A DNA stretch of 64,000 bases from contig JADFUC010000468.1 of NCBI GenBank assembly GCA_019722365.1, positions 109,240-173,239 of the forward strand, written 5' to 3'. How positions within the stretch are numbered: the stretch's first letter is position 1; each line of letters opens with the position of its first letter. Shown piece by piece: positions 48,701-61,640 of this stretch. The notes under the pieces were generated by a model. That model made no database searches. It saw nothing but the letters and a program-made list of their open reading frames with translations, and was not told the DNA's origin. This DNA is from Lithospermum erythrorhizon. Its lineage: Eukaryota > Streptophyta > Magnoliopsida > Boraginales > Boraginaceae. The translations under genes and the position numbers were made by a program.

Positions 48701-51700
48701 GCGAGATCCGCTATTAACTTTCGGGAAGGGTGTTTTCTGAGACTCAAATACCTATTACACTATCTACCGATTAGATATTTTCTTATAGATTGAAAACTCT
48801 AATTCTGGCATCCGCAAAATGTCTCCTTGGGCTATTTTGTATGATTCTAATATTTAGTCTGATTCATAATCCGACCAAGAAACCCATATTTATAGGCTGA
48901 GAGATACTAGGTCTAAAATCTAGACCGAGTAGGAAAACCGGGCCTAAAAAGGCTCGGGGGCAAATCTCGGATCGAGCAGAAACGCGTCGAGAGGCGAGGT
49001 CGGAACCTTGCGAATCCAGGCTTCTCCAGTTCTTCACGAGGAAGGCAATTTTTTGCCGGTCGGGGACTTGGGTCGGGACCACGAGTCTCAGCTCCCAGGC
49101 CTCACATTGTTGTTGAAAGCTAATTTGGTGCCGTTCAACTGATATGACTAGTAAACCAAGCTATATATCCGTTGCAGTCACATTGCTAGACATTTCTCAA
49201 AGGTAAGTTTGTTACACTATATTAAGATCATGTCATGTATTTTTTTTTTATTAAACTTATTTTGAAAAACAACCATGATACATATCACAATCTCAACATA
49301 GTAGATATAACAGATAGTATTTGACAAAGTATAACATACGATCTATTCCCATCTGTTACCATCTTTCTAAATTTATATATTTTCGAACAAACACATTTAT
49401 TCTGAAATGAAATGAATTATGTATGTCATATAAAAATTCGTATTGTGTTGATGGAGGAAATTTGTGGTATCATTTCTAACTCAATCCAACCTGACTTTTT
49501 GTTGGCAGAAACTAGTGTTGTTGTCAGTTCGGTTGAGTCGGATCTTACATATTACAGAACCGCTAGATAAAGGGAACCGAGTAAACCAAAAGCGAGGATC
49601 GAAAACTATACGATAAAAAGTGTCCGGAACCGGACCGGGGAGGCAAGCAAGGCGGATACGAGAACCGCCTTGAAAAATAGGAAACAATGAAAATCAAAAT
49701 TGAAGCCTCGAAATCCTTGGCTGGAAATACGAATTGGAAATATTGAATAAAACAATATCCCCACGACAAATTTTAACTTGGTGAATGAAAATGGAGCCGT
49801 GCGAGCTTCGTGAAAGCGAGCCCACTTAAACTTGTCAAATTATTCAGCAATAAAATCGTGGTTATAGAGAGGCAAGGAAAGGGGAGAAATTCTTGTGTAT
49901 GAATGTTTTGAACTTAGATTGGGAAATTGCATAACGGGATGGGGGAGGGAGGTAGCTTTGGATGAATGGATGGATGTCTACTGGAGATGAAATAATAGGA
50001 TGGAGGAGGGAGGTAGGTATATATCCCTCTTGAGTCTCATTTGGGTGTTTATAATAATTTTGTAAGCACCTTCTTTTTTATATATTTTTAAATCAATTTG
50101 AAATACTCATTTCCTTCTATTTTCTAGCAGATTAGATCGTATAATTTAATCCCAGCAGAAGCCATGATATCGTGCATATTAAAACTTTGTAAGCATCCCA
50201 AGATGGGGCTCGTCCCTCTTGGCAAGCAAGCCAGGGCCCCTCTTAAGGCTATTGATGGATTTGCTCAGATTGGGCGAGGTTCGCGAGCACTGCCGAACTG
50301 ATGGCCAGGTCCGTTTATTAGCGGATCGAGGGGCGGGGCATTGATCCCGGTAGCCGGGCCGATTCGAGAGCCCGCGAGTGTTCGGTGGGTATTCGGCCGG
50401 GCAGTTCGAGGCCACTGAGCCAGTAATAGGGAAGTAGCCCGTTTATGGCTGGCCACAAGAGTTTAGTATGATGTTGCGTGAGGGTTCAAAAGAAATAAAT
50501 ATAGTAGTTGTGAGGGTTGAGCAGCTTGGATACCGTGATAGAAAGTGAGTAAGTAACCATTATGCCGTGTTAATCATTTATATATATGTATCATGAGAAT
50601 TGATTAACTTATTTAGTATTAAATAATATATAAATCTGAAATAAGATGCATCGATATATTATTATTATTTAAATAATACGAATATTTGTAATTAAAAATT
50701 AATTTAAGAAATAATTGAAATAATTGTATTTAAATCGTGAAAGTTGTTTAGCGTTATAATAAATGAATATGATATAAGATTAATTAATATATTATTAACA
50801 GAAATAAATGTTGTGTTTAGTGTCAAATAATATATTAAAAGATAAGAAAATCATAATATTATAAAGTAATAAGATTGTATTCTAGTTCTTTTTTGACTAT
50901 ATGATAAAGTTGTTTAATATTCGATATTAACTTTTGATGTATATGGACGGGCGTAGAGATATTTATATAATATTGAATAATATATGAATAAAATCATTAA
51001 GATGCGTCGATATATTATTATTTAGATAATTAAATTTGTTTATATAATATTATTCTATATTGTGTGAGCCGCTTTTTAATTATTATTTTCAAAGTTTTGG
51101 ATGTAGAATCGAACTTTTGTAAAAATTTATTAATCTTTGATTATGAATAATTAAATAAATCTCATATTTTTAATTATTTGAGAACTTTGTATTTAAGAGA
51201 ATAATATATTGAATTTGTACTTTTAACTATATCTTGCTTAAGAAAAATGTAAAATTAAACTTGACTTGTATAATAATATGTATAGAAGTAAAAATATACA
51301 TAAAGCTTTTTCTTTGTTATATAGCAATAATGTGTCGTTTATGATATATTATTTAAGCCTTCAGAGAACCTTTATCGATTATAATATTCAAATTATAATA
51401 TGAAAATAAAATATATTTAAGCGTGTACTTTAACAAATTATAATTTAGAAGTAATTAGTAAGTTGTTGTCTTTACTTTTTATTATTTGGAGGTCGAGGTA
51501 TTCTCCTGTCTGTGTATTATTTTTTTTTTAGACTAAAATTTCTTTTAGATTAAGATTTGGTAGCAGTATGATATGGATTGGTACGTCATTTCTAAACAAA
51601 AGGGGAATTAAGTAGGTAGAATAAGGCTCCAAAATCAGAGATTAGTGGGCCTTTCGAGGCCAGTTAGTTAAGTAGGTGGGGCCCGTCGGACTCGATTCAC

Positions 51701-53319
51701 GGAGGCCCATCAGGTTCCGACTGTAGCGAGCGAGATTACTTGGGTCGTTTAACGTGTCTCTTTCGCTTATCTTTATTTTTTTCGGATTATACGATCCGGT
51801 CACTTGTGATTTCAGGATCGAATATAATTACTATCTGGGGCCAGGTAGCACCAGCGAGACGGTAAATGGGCAGAATTTCGGCCAGATAAACTGATAACCA
51901 GCACTAGCCAAAACTATTAACTTGTACGAGTATTATAGTTTAATTCTCATGTGAAACACTACATTATTACACATTTCTTAGTTGGATAGTAAAAGTGCAT
52001 CTACCTCCATCGGGAAGAACTTTAACTATGCCTAGTTGTAAGTTGTTCCTACTGTTTTGGGATCAATCTTGATTTCTTGTAGGCAATAGGTCGTCTGAAA
52101 AATTAAAATTCATCCATTTAATGATGATTGAATACTTTACTCCGTATTATTTAATTATTAAAATTAATAAACATTGAAAATTTTAATTTGTAAGTATAAC
52201 ATTAGTTGTTGATAGTAATAAAATACATTAAATAGCTAGGATTATTATATTTTTGTCACCAAATGTTATATAACATTTATAAAATTAAATTCATTATTTA
52301 AGATGTCAACTATTAAAATTTAAAATCGAACCATCTTCGTAGGATAGAGATAGCAGTATATATCTTGATCGGTGAGTTTGTTTTTTTCCTGCAATATTTG
52401 TTAAGAATATTAAAGTTGGTAGTATGGTGAATGACATAGCTTACTTAAGCACATATACTTTTAAAGTTGAACTTAATATATGATGTGTAACTTTGTGGCT
52501 TTGATCACCCTTATTCTTGACTAAACATGGAACTAACTCTTGGAATTCCAGGCATCATATCATCCCAAGGATGTTTCATATGTACCAAATACAACATTCA
52601 GACGCTGGTTCTACCCTTCTCACAATTTCACCATTGAAGCCCTCTGGTCACCAAATCTAGTGAAGGCTAATGAGATCGATGCCAACGGTTACTCTGCCAC
52701 CAGCCTCATGGCTCTGCATCTAGACAAGCCTGATGAGAAGTGGTCGGGCCGAATAGAACATGTAGACATTGTAATAGTATCAGCCGGACATTGGTTCTTT
52801 CGACAGTTATATTTATATGAAAAAGGACTATTAATAGGTTGTGTAATGTGCCATGACAAAAACATCACAAAAATGTCGAGATATCATGGTTACAAGATGG
52901 CCTTTCGGACAACTTTTGAGACATTGATGAATAAAAACTTTAAGGGGTTGGTGTTTCTTAGGACATTTTCTCCATCACATTTTGAGAATGGGGATTGGGA
53001 CAAAGGAGGGAGTTGTGTGAGAACGAAACCATTTTCCAAAGATGAGATGAAACTTGATGGATATGCATTGGAGATGTATATGACACAAGTTGGAGAGTTC
53101 AAGAAAGCAGAAAAGAAAGGGAGGAAAATGGGGGTGAAATTTAGGATGATGGATACTAGTGAAGCTATGATTTTGAGAGGAGATGGACATCCTAATCACT
53201 ATGGACATTGGCCAACTGAAAATAAAACTATTGCTGATTGTGTGCACTGGTGTATGCCTGGTCCGGTTGAAACCTGGAATGAGTTCTTGCTTCAAATGTT
53301 AAAGAGCGAAAGGGGGTGA
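45720..53319 (+). CDS. Trichome birefringence-like (TBL) protein, probable cell-wall polysaccharide O-acetyltransferase
   Basis: Family role: Golgi type II membrane enzymes that transfer acetyl groups to wall polysaccharides such as xylan, xyloglucan or mannan. Exon 1 45720-46214 and exon 2 52552-53319 give 420 aa. Residues 25-42 form a single membrane anchor after a short Lys-rich N-terminus. The TBL domain opens with CNIFKGDWILDP. GDS is at 148-150 in LAFLGDSVGRNQMQS, and the DxxH motif at 394-397 (DCVHWC). Other typical phrases are RRWFYPSHNFT, SAGHWFF, FLRTFSPSHFENGDW and GHPNHYGHWP. It resembles the TBL19-TBL22 group, but the substrate cannot be told. The chosen donor is GC (AGT|GCAACC) because it alone keeps frame (…CMLAS|ASYHPK…); a weak GT one base earlier in the codon breaks phase. 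The 6.3 kb intron contains an LTR element 50 bases after the donor. Codons upstream of 45720 are open but lack ATG. Confidence 0.88.
46264..49137 (-). mobile_element. Short LTR retrotransposon in the TBL intron, probably non-autonomous
   Basis: Two direct LTR copies, 46264-46896 and 48514-49137, both begin TGTTAGG. They share many phrases ('atctaccgattagat', 'atgattctaatattt', 'aagaaaccca'). The minus strand has a TATA-like CCTATAAATATGGG in the right LTR and, next to it, a decayed tRNA-iMet primer-binding site (GGGTATCGTGAGC), so orientation is minus. The internal 1.6 kb shows no readable gag or pol. A target-site duplication is not certain: ATATG precedes the left end, and occurs 4 bases beyond the right end. 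Confidence 0.75.
49138..52551. other. Rest of the TBL intron: AT-rich repeats and two GC-rich islands
   Basis: No gene seen. 50.2-50.46 kb is an isolated GC-rich block (minus-strand frames 50179-50415 and 50265-50456 look accidental). Around 50.6-51.05 kb a phrase of the type 'aagatgcRtcgatatattat' recurs (50645, 50999) together with 'attaaataatata', suggesting direct copies of about 355 bases. A second GC-rich patch at 51.65-51.75 kb ('gtgggcc', 'ggggcccgtc') looks like an LTR leftover. The acceptor is 'ggaattccag' at 52542-52551. Confidence 0.5.
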
Positions 53320-53815
53320 AATGGACCATTTCTGCAATTAGTTTGGAACTTCATGAATTAATATTGCACCAATATAACTTTGAAGATTAAGTTTCGATTT
53401 TTGCAAACTGGTTATGCAATTATCTCAAAGCATAAGGACATTGTCATGAAATGAGCAAGTGGCAAGAGTACCGAAGGAAAAGACTTGAGAATCTGCCAAA
53501 ATGGTTAATCAAATCTTAATCATAAGTATACAAACTGTTGGTGATGTTAATACTACTAATGTAAAATATATACAAAAGACTCTACAATGGTGTCTTATAG
53601 GGGTGAATGATGTATTATTTGTTGTGTTAAATTGAAGATGAAAAAAATGTCTCAAATTTTAAGACAATGTCCTATTGGGATAAATGGTCCTACTAGTTTC
53701 GAATTGAAGAAAGAAAAAAGTATTTTGTAGATATATATGTAAGGGAGATTAACTAAAGGACTTTTATACATGTTTAGTTAGATGGTTTGCTTATAAAAGG
53801 ATAAAAATATAATTT
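53320..53815. other. 3' flank of the TBL gene
   Basis: Probable 3' UTR and a short intergenic stretch. A local duplication around 'agacaatgtcctattggg' and 'aatggtgtcttataggg' (53587-53690) is seen. The next transposon begins 496 bases after the stop. Confidence 0.4.
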
Positions 53816-56800
53816 TATTATGAAAATAATGGATGTCTTGAGCTTGTGATCGAGTCGTCTTTGTTTAGCGAAGAGATAGATTATTGATTACTTAAGGAAG
53901 AAGAGTAAATTTCTTGTTTTCTTAAAGTTATCTGTATGTATTGTATCTTGAAGCACACATAAATGAGCCTTTCGTTGAATTAGTAATGCAATGGCAGCTT
54001 GAAACAAAAATAATAAAAGATATTCCTCTTCTTTTTTATTATTACCAACAATACATTTATATTGATACTTGAATTATATTAAATATGGCGTTATCGTAGC
54101 GATTGGACTACCAAAAACATAGTTATTCATCCATAACACTTAAAACTTAGGCGGAATGGGGAATGACGCTGCCGAATGTCATCTATTTTTGTTATAAGTT
54201 GAACCACTTGCTTTCGTCACATTATATATTTACTTGATATTAATGAGTTTGTTATCATGTGAAATAATATCTAAGTTGATAGAATTTCGATAATATTATT
54301 CCTAACTAAATGAAATTATATCTTTGTAATAAGGATTGGGTATAGAACTTTTAGATATTGATTGAGGCTAGATTTTTATTATAATAGAAACTTTAGATAT
54401 TGATTGAGGCTAGATTTTATTAGAAATAACTTGTATTAGAAATGAATTTATATTTATACAATTTTTATACATATAATCATCTATGATATATTAATTACTA
54501 GATTTATATATTTTATGAATCGAGAGACATTTATCAAATACTAAATTTAGAATTAATTGGTGATTATTCTTAGTTAAATACATGTATATGTAGATGAGTG
54601 AAACCCGATAATATATGGCCAAGCTTGTTATTAAGCACGCGATAACTTTAGAATAATTGAATGCGTCGAATGAGTTTTGAAGATAATAACAATATAAAGG
54701 ACAATAAGAATACTGAGTACCCAGTCTATAAGAATCTTTCGGCGTATAATGATTGTGATACTTGATGCTTTTAATTGATCCAGAGTTAATATGACTTTGG
54801 AGCGATTTATAATATATACATATCACATGATGATGTTATATGATGGTCAATGTAATAACTAATTTATTGACTATAATAAACTAATCAGTTAGAAAGTATA
54901 AACCGTGTTATTTGTTTGGTATTCTTTTGAATCTATTGGAGCTTAGTTAAAAAGAACTTACATCAGGAAGATTTATGGATTATACTAAAGTGTTCATAAC
55001 TTTATGATGAAGTAAATGGTTTAAACATGTTTGTGCTTTTGTGTAATCTTTGAAAACTAGATTTTTATATAAGCATGACTATTAAGATTAAGGGCTTAAA
55101 TTGATAGTCATTATAAATTAAGGAGTTTTTAATATTCTTGAAGAATTTCTATCAATGTCTGTTGTTCTCAAAAAATATAGAAATCAACATAAAATTAATT
55201 TTATGAGACACAGAGAACTATATTACAGTGCTAGGATCTGATTGATGACATGATATGAATTGTATGAATTTGATTACTATCTACGATTTCGTTTAGGTTA
55301 GTACACCATATGAGTATATATACAAACATTATTTGACTCGTTTTTGGAGAGATATAATGCATGATTTAAATGTTATAACACAGGATGATACATATATCAT
55401 ATGTGTACCAACTTATTTATCTGCGAAATACAGTTAATTCTTGAAGTGATTGATTATCTAATTGACATGCGAAGTGGTATATATGATTCATTAGGGTGTG
55501 TAACTTGTTGATATTGCTACATTTACCATTCACAAAGATGAAAAAAAATTTCTTACTTAACAAAAGAAGCGAATGTTGTATCTGACATGGGGTAGAGTAA
55601 ATTTAATTGAAAGCTACAGAAAGAGCTATGTATGATCCCTCGAAGATGTGTATTCATGATGGATCATATTAAGTCTAAAGAAATATAATCGCTTTCAAAG
55701 CATACACAGGTGTCTATGACATTGAGAAACCAAGTAAGCTCAAAAGTTAATATTTGTCTCAAAAGTGGCAAAATCAAATTGGAGGCTGGAAGGCTAATAT
55801 ATTTTACAGTAACACGCATATTTGTACATCAAAATAATTTTTTGTCAAAACCGAGTTTGAGGTGTGGTTTTGTCGGCTGGCATAGCCAGGATTTAGGCAG
55901 ATTCAGAAGTTTGAATTCTGTTGATGCAAAGAATAATTGAATATTTTTAATTGGAAGTCATTGAAGACTGATAAACTATTAAGTTTGAAGAATTTATGTG
56001 AGTTTCATGGTGTAAACTCCAGGTTGGTATTGTGGGGCATGTTGAATTACATGTTACCCCGATTGATCATTGAAAAATGTTATACTATGTAGTAACTTAA
56101 CATTCGCATTATGCCAAATTATTATAAAACTCCAGATATAAGTTTGGTTTGGTGAAACCACACATATTTTACCCACTCAGTTATGCGTGTATCATATATT
56201 TTTCGATGTATGCACAAATGATGACTTTTTTAAATGATTATTACACTATAAGGTATATACGTTTATATACTTGAAAATCTGAAATTGAAATTAATTTATC
56301 AGTAATTTTTCATTTGTGATATATCGATGTTTTAGCATTAAGGGGGAGAATAGTATATAAGCGAAAAAAATAGACTATCTTTGCGTTGAAATATCCACAT
56401 ATTAGATGATCTAAAAAATGAATAAATATAGACTTCGAGAAAATGAATAAAGGAATGATACTGAACGAGTTCGGCTACCGAATAAATTCGACCTCGAAGA
56501 TAGCAATGGAGTCTTATACAATTGTAAGCGGCTCAAAATGAGAGTTGGGAGTTCTGAAGAAGAACCGTTGTAAATGAAATAGTTCCACCATTTGAAATGC
56601 GTGGAAGATGGTCGAGAAGAATATCACCTCCGGAAAGTACGTGAATATATCGTGAATAAGCTAAAGCTACAATGTCACAGTTATCATGAACATATTTGGA
56701 ACCAAAAGAGTTGTCGACAGCGAATATTTCCCTCTGGAAATTAAGAGCTACATATAATGAAGAAGCAATATGAGGATTTGAAATCTATCTCCTTAAGTGA

Positions 56801-59222
56801 GTAGATATATATATATATACATATATTTATGAATGACCAAAGAGAAAAGACACAATCAAAGAGTAAAAGAAACTTCGTTATATAAATTGAGACACTTAGA
56901 CATGAAGTCTAATGAATATGATCTTAGTGCGTTATGTCTTGGAGTAGCTGTGAGGAATAAATGACCTAAGATTTGTCATATAATAATTGTATCTGAAAAC
57001 GCCAAATAAATATAAGGTAACCACATTACACCTTTTGATAGAGGTATCAAAATTTTAAATGTTTAGTACTTGACAAAGATAATCTCTTGATTTGCGTGCA
57101 TGACTTATAATATAGATACACTTGAAATATGTATACACTTAAAAACATATAGAAAGATTTGTGATACATGAAATAGCGTATACGTATTCGAGAACTTAAC
57201 TTTCAGTGAGTTAATATGAAAATATTTGAATATTTAAAGTCATCGGGAAGATGGTGCAAGTTCGAACTACGTTATTAAATATTCATTTGCATTTTATTCA
57301 ATCATAGACCTTACAAGTCTATCGATATATTGTCATGCGTGTTTAACTTTGTATATATTATGTTTTGTGTGATTGTATGATATAATTTGTTTCACTTATT
57401 ACGTGGTATGAGACATTTGAATTATTTGAGTGTAAGTTGACATTGATCTTATATTGCATTGTTGATTAGATTGTGTGTTGATCTACATTCATGATATTAT
57501 AGAAGATTCGATTATAGTTTATAGAGACTCTAGAAGAGTTCTAAGTTTAATAAATTATCATGAATAAGCTAGTACAAAGAACTCTTGTAGAGTTCTCAAA
57601 TAATTTATTATGCAAATCCAGGAAGACATGAACTTTGTCTTGAAGTACTGATTCAATGTATATACTATTGATACTTAAATTGTATAATCGGGCAATATTG
57701 ACAAGCACAACATGGTATTTGGATATTCTCGCCCAGAGATAATCTAGTGATCTCAAACTGAGGGGAATCGATATGCATTGTACTCTTTTTTCCTTCGCTC
57801 TGGTTTTTTCCCATTTAAGTTTTCTTGGTAGGATTTTTTAATGGGAGCGATTGCTTGAGCGTATCTAAAGATAATATAATATTTAACAGGTGACTATTTA
57901 ACCAAAGATGGTTATCACGAATGATCTTACATGGCGTTGTATTTACGTGTAAAAATCGGAGAAAAAGTTTATGAAAATGTCAATTTATGTTTGTGACTTA
58001 AACATTGTTGGAACTCTGAAAGCTTTCAGCGTTAAACTTCTTGAGATGGAATTTGAGATGAAACATTGTTGATAGAGGCAACGTTGATATGATTATAATA
58101 TCAGCAAAAATGTGAACAGTAATACATTAATGCAGAAAATACAAAAAGAATGATTTGGTCAGGAGTATCATATATAAGTCTTTATTGAAGCGTTGATATA
58201 TTAGGAGGAAATATCAACACCCAGAATGTATTTGGAATGAAGTTAAATGTATAGGGATATATAAGATTGTTAAAGTAGAGCAATATTCAATTTATACTGC
58301 AATTTATTATGCGGTACATAATACTTATATGATCTATATTGGAAGATCAAATGCATGGTTTCCGTTTATTAGTAATTGACATATTTTGTGGTTATGTATG
58401 AAACAAACTATTTCGTCTACCGCGAGAAATGCAGAAATGCATGAAGAAAGTCGTGATTGTATTTGAATTTAGGGATATGATGACAAATCCATATTAATTT
58501 GTCATTTATCATATAAAAATTTAATTAAAGGCGTCTTTATGATGGCAAATTACATACGTGTATTCTTGTGATTAAAAACGGCAATGTCGATGAGATAGAA
58601 ACGATATATATTGGTGTTCTTGCGTACCCATGATCTTGAGGAAGGAATGGTGAAATCGGAGTTTTCAACAATTTCCGATCTTGTTTATTTGTCAGCAGAG
58701 ATATATTCACTAAATCCTTCTGCGCTTTACATTCGGCTATCAGAAGTATAGGACTACGTCGGTAGGAAGTGATGTCAAATATGTAATTAAATGAGGGGGA
58801 GTTAATATCGTTGTACTATTTTCATTTAATCAAGATTTAAAATCACGAAATGGGTTTTTCTTGATAACGTTTTAATGAGGCTGACATTATAAGGCGTATG
58901 TTAAGAATCACTCTTGCTTACTTGGCTGGATGCTTTTATTCCCGAGGCAGTTTCCTAGTAAGGGTTTTTAACGAGGCATGTGCTGATTAGGCTTTGTACA
59001 TCGAGGGGGAGTGTTATGCAAATAATGGATGTCTTGATTTGTCAAACAAGTCATCTTCAGCATGAAAAGATAAGATGATTAGGAAGAAAGTAGCCTACTT
59101 GTTTACGATTTATATCGTATGTATTGTATGCTTGAAGCCTATAAATAGGCACTTTCTTGTATTGTATCCAATAGCGACAACAAAATAATAAAAGATATTC
59201 TCGTCCTTTTTATTATTCTACA
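53816..59222 (+). mobile_element. Copia C: full-length but decayed Ty1/copia element
   Basis: The 5' LTR 53816-54050 and the 3' LTR 59012-59222 share their starts (TATTATGAAAATAATGGATG against TGTTATGCAAATAATGGATG) and ends ('aaaataataaaagatattc' and 'tttttattatt'). The polypurine tract 'cgaggggga' sits right before 59012. Internal + strand sequence near 58.3-58.8 kb carries broken RNase H phrases (ESRDCI, HDLEEG). It is of the same family as the minus-strand fragment at 5.6-6.7 kb. All frames are broken, and no clear target-site duplication is left. Confidence 0.8.
54051..59011 (+). pseudogene. Internal region of copia C
   Basis: Only short frames remain (for example 55710-55940). The best recognisable part is the RNase H and pol end at 58.3-58.8 kb, which can be aligned by eye to the complement of 6.0-6.66 kb. 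The region further left is too decayed for me to place gag or integrase. Confidence 0.6.
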
Positions 59223-59470
59223 TTTTGTCTGTTTATATTATTCTTAGTTATATTCATATAAAAATGTTAACCCCAACTAACCGTGCAATTCTTAAAATGC
59301 CACTGACTTAAGATGGTGAAAAGACAAATATATTCTGTTTATCGGGCATTCAGTTGCATTTCCTTAACCAAATTGATCTAATGATGTGTGTACATCATAA
59401 AATTTAAAATGCTTACAAAAATAATTGTAAGCTCCACCCCCAAGAGCTACGCTCGTAGCAGGGTGTCACC
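59223..59470. other. Short spacer between two copia elements
   Basis: No gene. A small inverted phrase, 'cttacaaaaataattgtaag', lies near 59412. The left LTR edge of the next element is not sharply defined. Confidence 0.35.
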
Positions 59471-60306
59471 GAAAAAGCATATTGTAAGTGTGTTTTTGGA
59501 TGTGGTATGCGTGTGTTGTTAACGAGATGGATACTGACTAGTGGAATATAAGGAGTATTGTCTGGTTGGATTCGAGTCCAACCAATTGATGTAGATTAAG
59601 TTTTATTCAGAAAATGAATATTGTTGCTCAAATGGAGATATTATGTTCGAAGTGGCAAAGACTTTGGAGAGAGAAAACTTAAGCCTAGCCGAATAAAATT
59701 TCTTATTTGTTATGGAGAGTCTTAAGATTGAGATTAGTTATTTATGGCGGAAGATATTTTTGTTAGAAATTGGCGAAAGACTTTGGAGAAAAGTTTTCAT
59801 GCTTGAATAAAATTTACTATTTGTTATGGAGGAGTGCTTAAAGATGATTTTAAGATTGATTGAAGACTTTGTGATTGTGTTCGCATTACGCTTGGGCTAT
59901 TTAAGAAGATGGAATGAAGGCGGTCTATGACAAGAAATACATTCTCATTTATTTTCTTCGCCCCCATATCGTAGTTGTTTTTGAATTTAGTGTGTTTGAG
60001 TTTTTGTTCTTGACTGGCCCGATTGTACTGTTCTTGACACATTGTGAGGATAGATTGCAAACATTATATATTATCCTTAATCGCGTCTTGAGTATTGTGT
60101 ATCGCCCAGCAGATTGATTATAAGAATCGGGGGGCGCAGTTAGAGCTATTTGATAGAGTTTTCTTGGCGTAGAAGTTGGGATCTTGTCTACATTAAGACC
60201 TGCGTTTTTAACACTCGTCATAGTCTCCGTCTTTCACAGGGTTTATACCCTCCGGACGTAGGTCTTAGTAGACGCTGAGCTGGAATTAACAATTCTTGGT
60301 GTTCTT

Positions 60307-60307
<1 letters not shown>

Positions 60308-60352
<45 letters not shown>
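60308..60352. repeat. Poly-T run, 45 bases
   Basis: Uninterrupted T at the junction of the 5' LTR and the leader. Runs of T in U5 are common in this copia group, but this one is unusually long and may be inflated by consensus error. Confidence 0.95.
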
Positions 60353-60353
<1 letters not shown>

Positions 60354-60489
60354 TACTTCTTTGTTATCGAGTGTTGCCAACTCGCAATGCCGACATTGTT
60401 CTTGTAACGTTGCCAGCTTACTTTTCAATTGTATCGGGCGGGCGCTCGACTTGGTAAGTGGATCGTGTAAGAGTATTAGCGTCGTAGAC

Positions 60490-61640
60490 CCGAATCGAGG
60501 AAAGGCTTCGATTAGTAGATCTCCACTTGTTGGATGGAACGAACTATCCATATTGGAAGGCCAAGATGACAGCATTCCTAAGATCTGTCGATACTAAGAT
60601 GTGGAAATCTGTTTTAACGAGGATGAATTGCTCATTTATTCTTAGCAATCAATTATTCTATTTGTTAAAAGGAGAGTTAGATGCTTGTTGAAGAAGAACT
60701 ATCTCTTGGAAATAGTAAGGCTCTAAATGCTATTTTACGCAGTGGATCCCGAATGTTTTAAAATGATAAGCTAAATGCGCTAAGGCTAAGGATGAGTGGG
60801 AAGTTTTACGGCACTTCTGAGGGTACCGCAAAGTTCGAGATATTAAGTGGCTCCGTGACCTACTACCGATGGGAGGCTGCAGATGGAGGAAGATGAAAAT
60901 ATTTCCATCCTCTGATTAGAAGATTAAAGATATTGCAAATGAGTCATTTGAAACAGGAGAAACAATGAGCAGCAGCTTGTGAGGAAGATTCTTAGAACCG
61001 CTTCCCAGAGATTTGCATACAAAGTCACGCCGTTGAAGAGGCATGAGATGAAAGTTGATGAATTGGTTGGAAACTTAACAGCGTCGAGAGATGACCTTTG
61101 ATGAAGGAGGAGACGCTCGGGAAGAAGAGGATTGGCTTAAAGTATCTCTTGAGGAAGGAAATGAAGAGAACTTGGTGAAGAACTATGAGCAATGTTAGCC
61201 AAAGCAATGAGCCGTGTGAGTTCAACAAAAATTCGTATGGGGTAATGAAGTGCGGCTATTGGTGATCGAGGAACAACAGGATGGGCATCGAGGAGAATAA
61301 AAATGGAGGAAATTATGAATTCGGACATCGAAGCCAAAAGTCTGATGTCATGAATGTGAAGGATATGGCCCTGTCTGAGTTGAATGTCCTAATTGCGTAA
61401 AGCGTCGAGCTATTACGCTACATTGACCGATGAAGATCTGAGATGAAGAAAGGCGAAATCAAAGTTAGCAACTTTGTAGCATTTATGGGAAAAGATTTCT
61501 AATAATGATCCAACGACAATCCAATATTGATAACACATTGACTCAGGATGATAGTAATGAGGAAGATGCTTTTCAGCGAGCTTATTGAAAGCTATCGGGG
61601 AACTTTTCGGCAAATGAATTAGAAAGTTAATTTACATTGT
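60490..61640 (+). pseudogene. Gag of the Sirevirus-like element
   Basis: Readable in pieces over several frames: a UBN2-type gag start with LLDGTNYPYWKAKMTAF (about 60525), EGTAKVREIKWLR near 60830, KILRTASQRFAYKVT near 60990, and a broken CCHC zinc knuckle with CECEGYG near 61335-61360. DNTLTQDDSNEEDAFQRAY-like sequence follows near 61530-61590. Frame changes every 50-150 bases. Confidence 0.8.

Noticed and set aside
50179..50456. GC-rich minus-strand frames as a host gene in the TBL intron
   Set aside because: Two frames overlap, neither has a recognisable domain, and there are no splice or promoter signals.
59449..59490. tRNA-like phrase 'agagctacgctcgtagc'
   Set aside because: A short inverted phrase only; no acceptor stem, D- or T-arm could be built.
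60243..60575. Minus-strand frame with a poly-lysine run
   Set aside because: The lysines are the complement of the T run; the rest is antisense to the LTR and gag.
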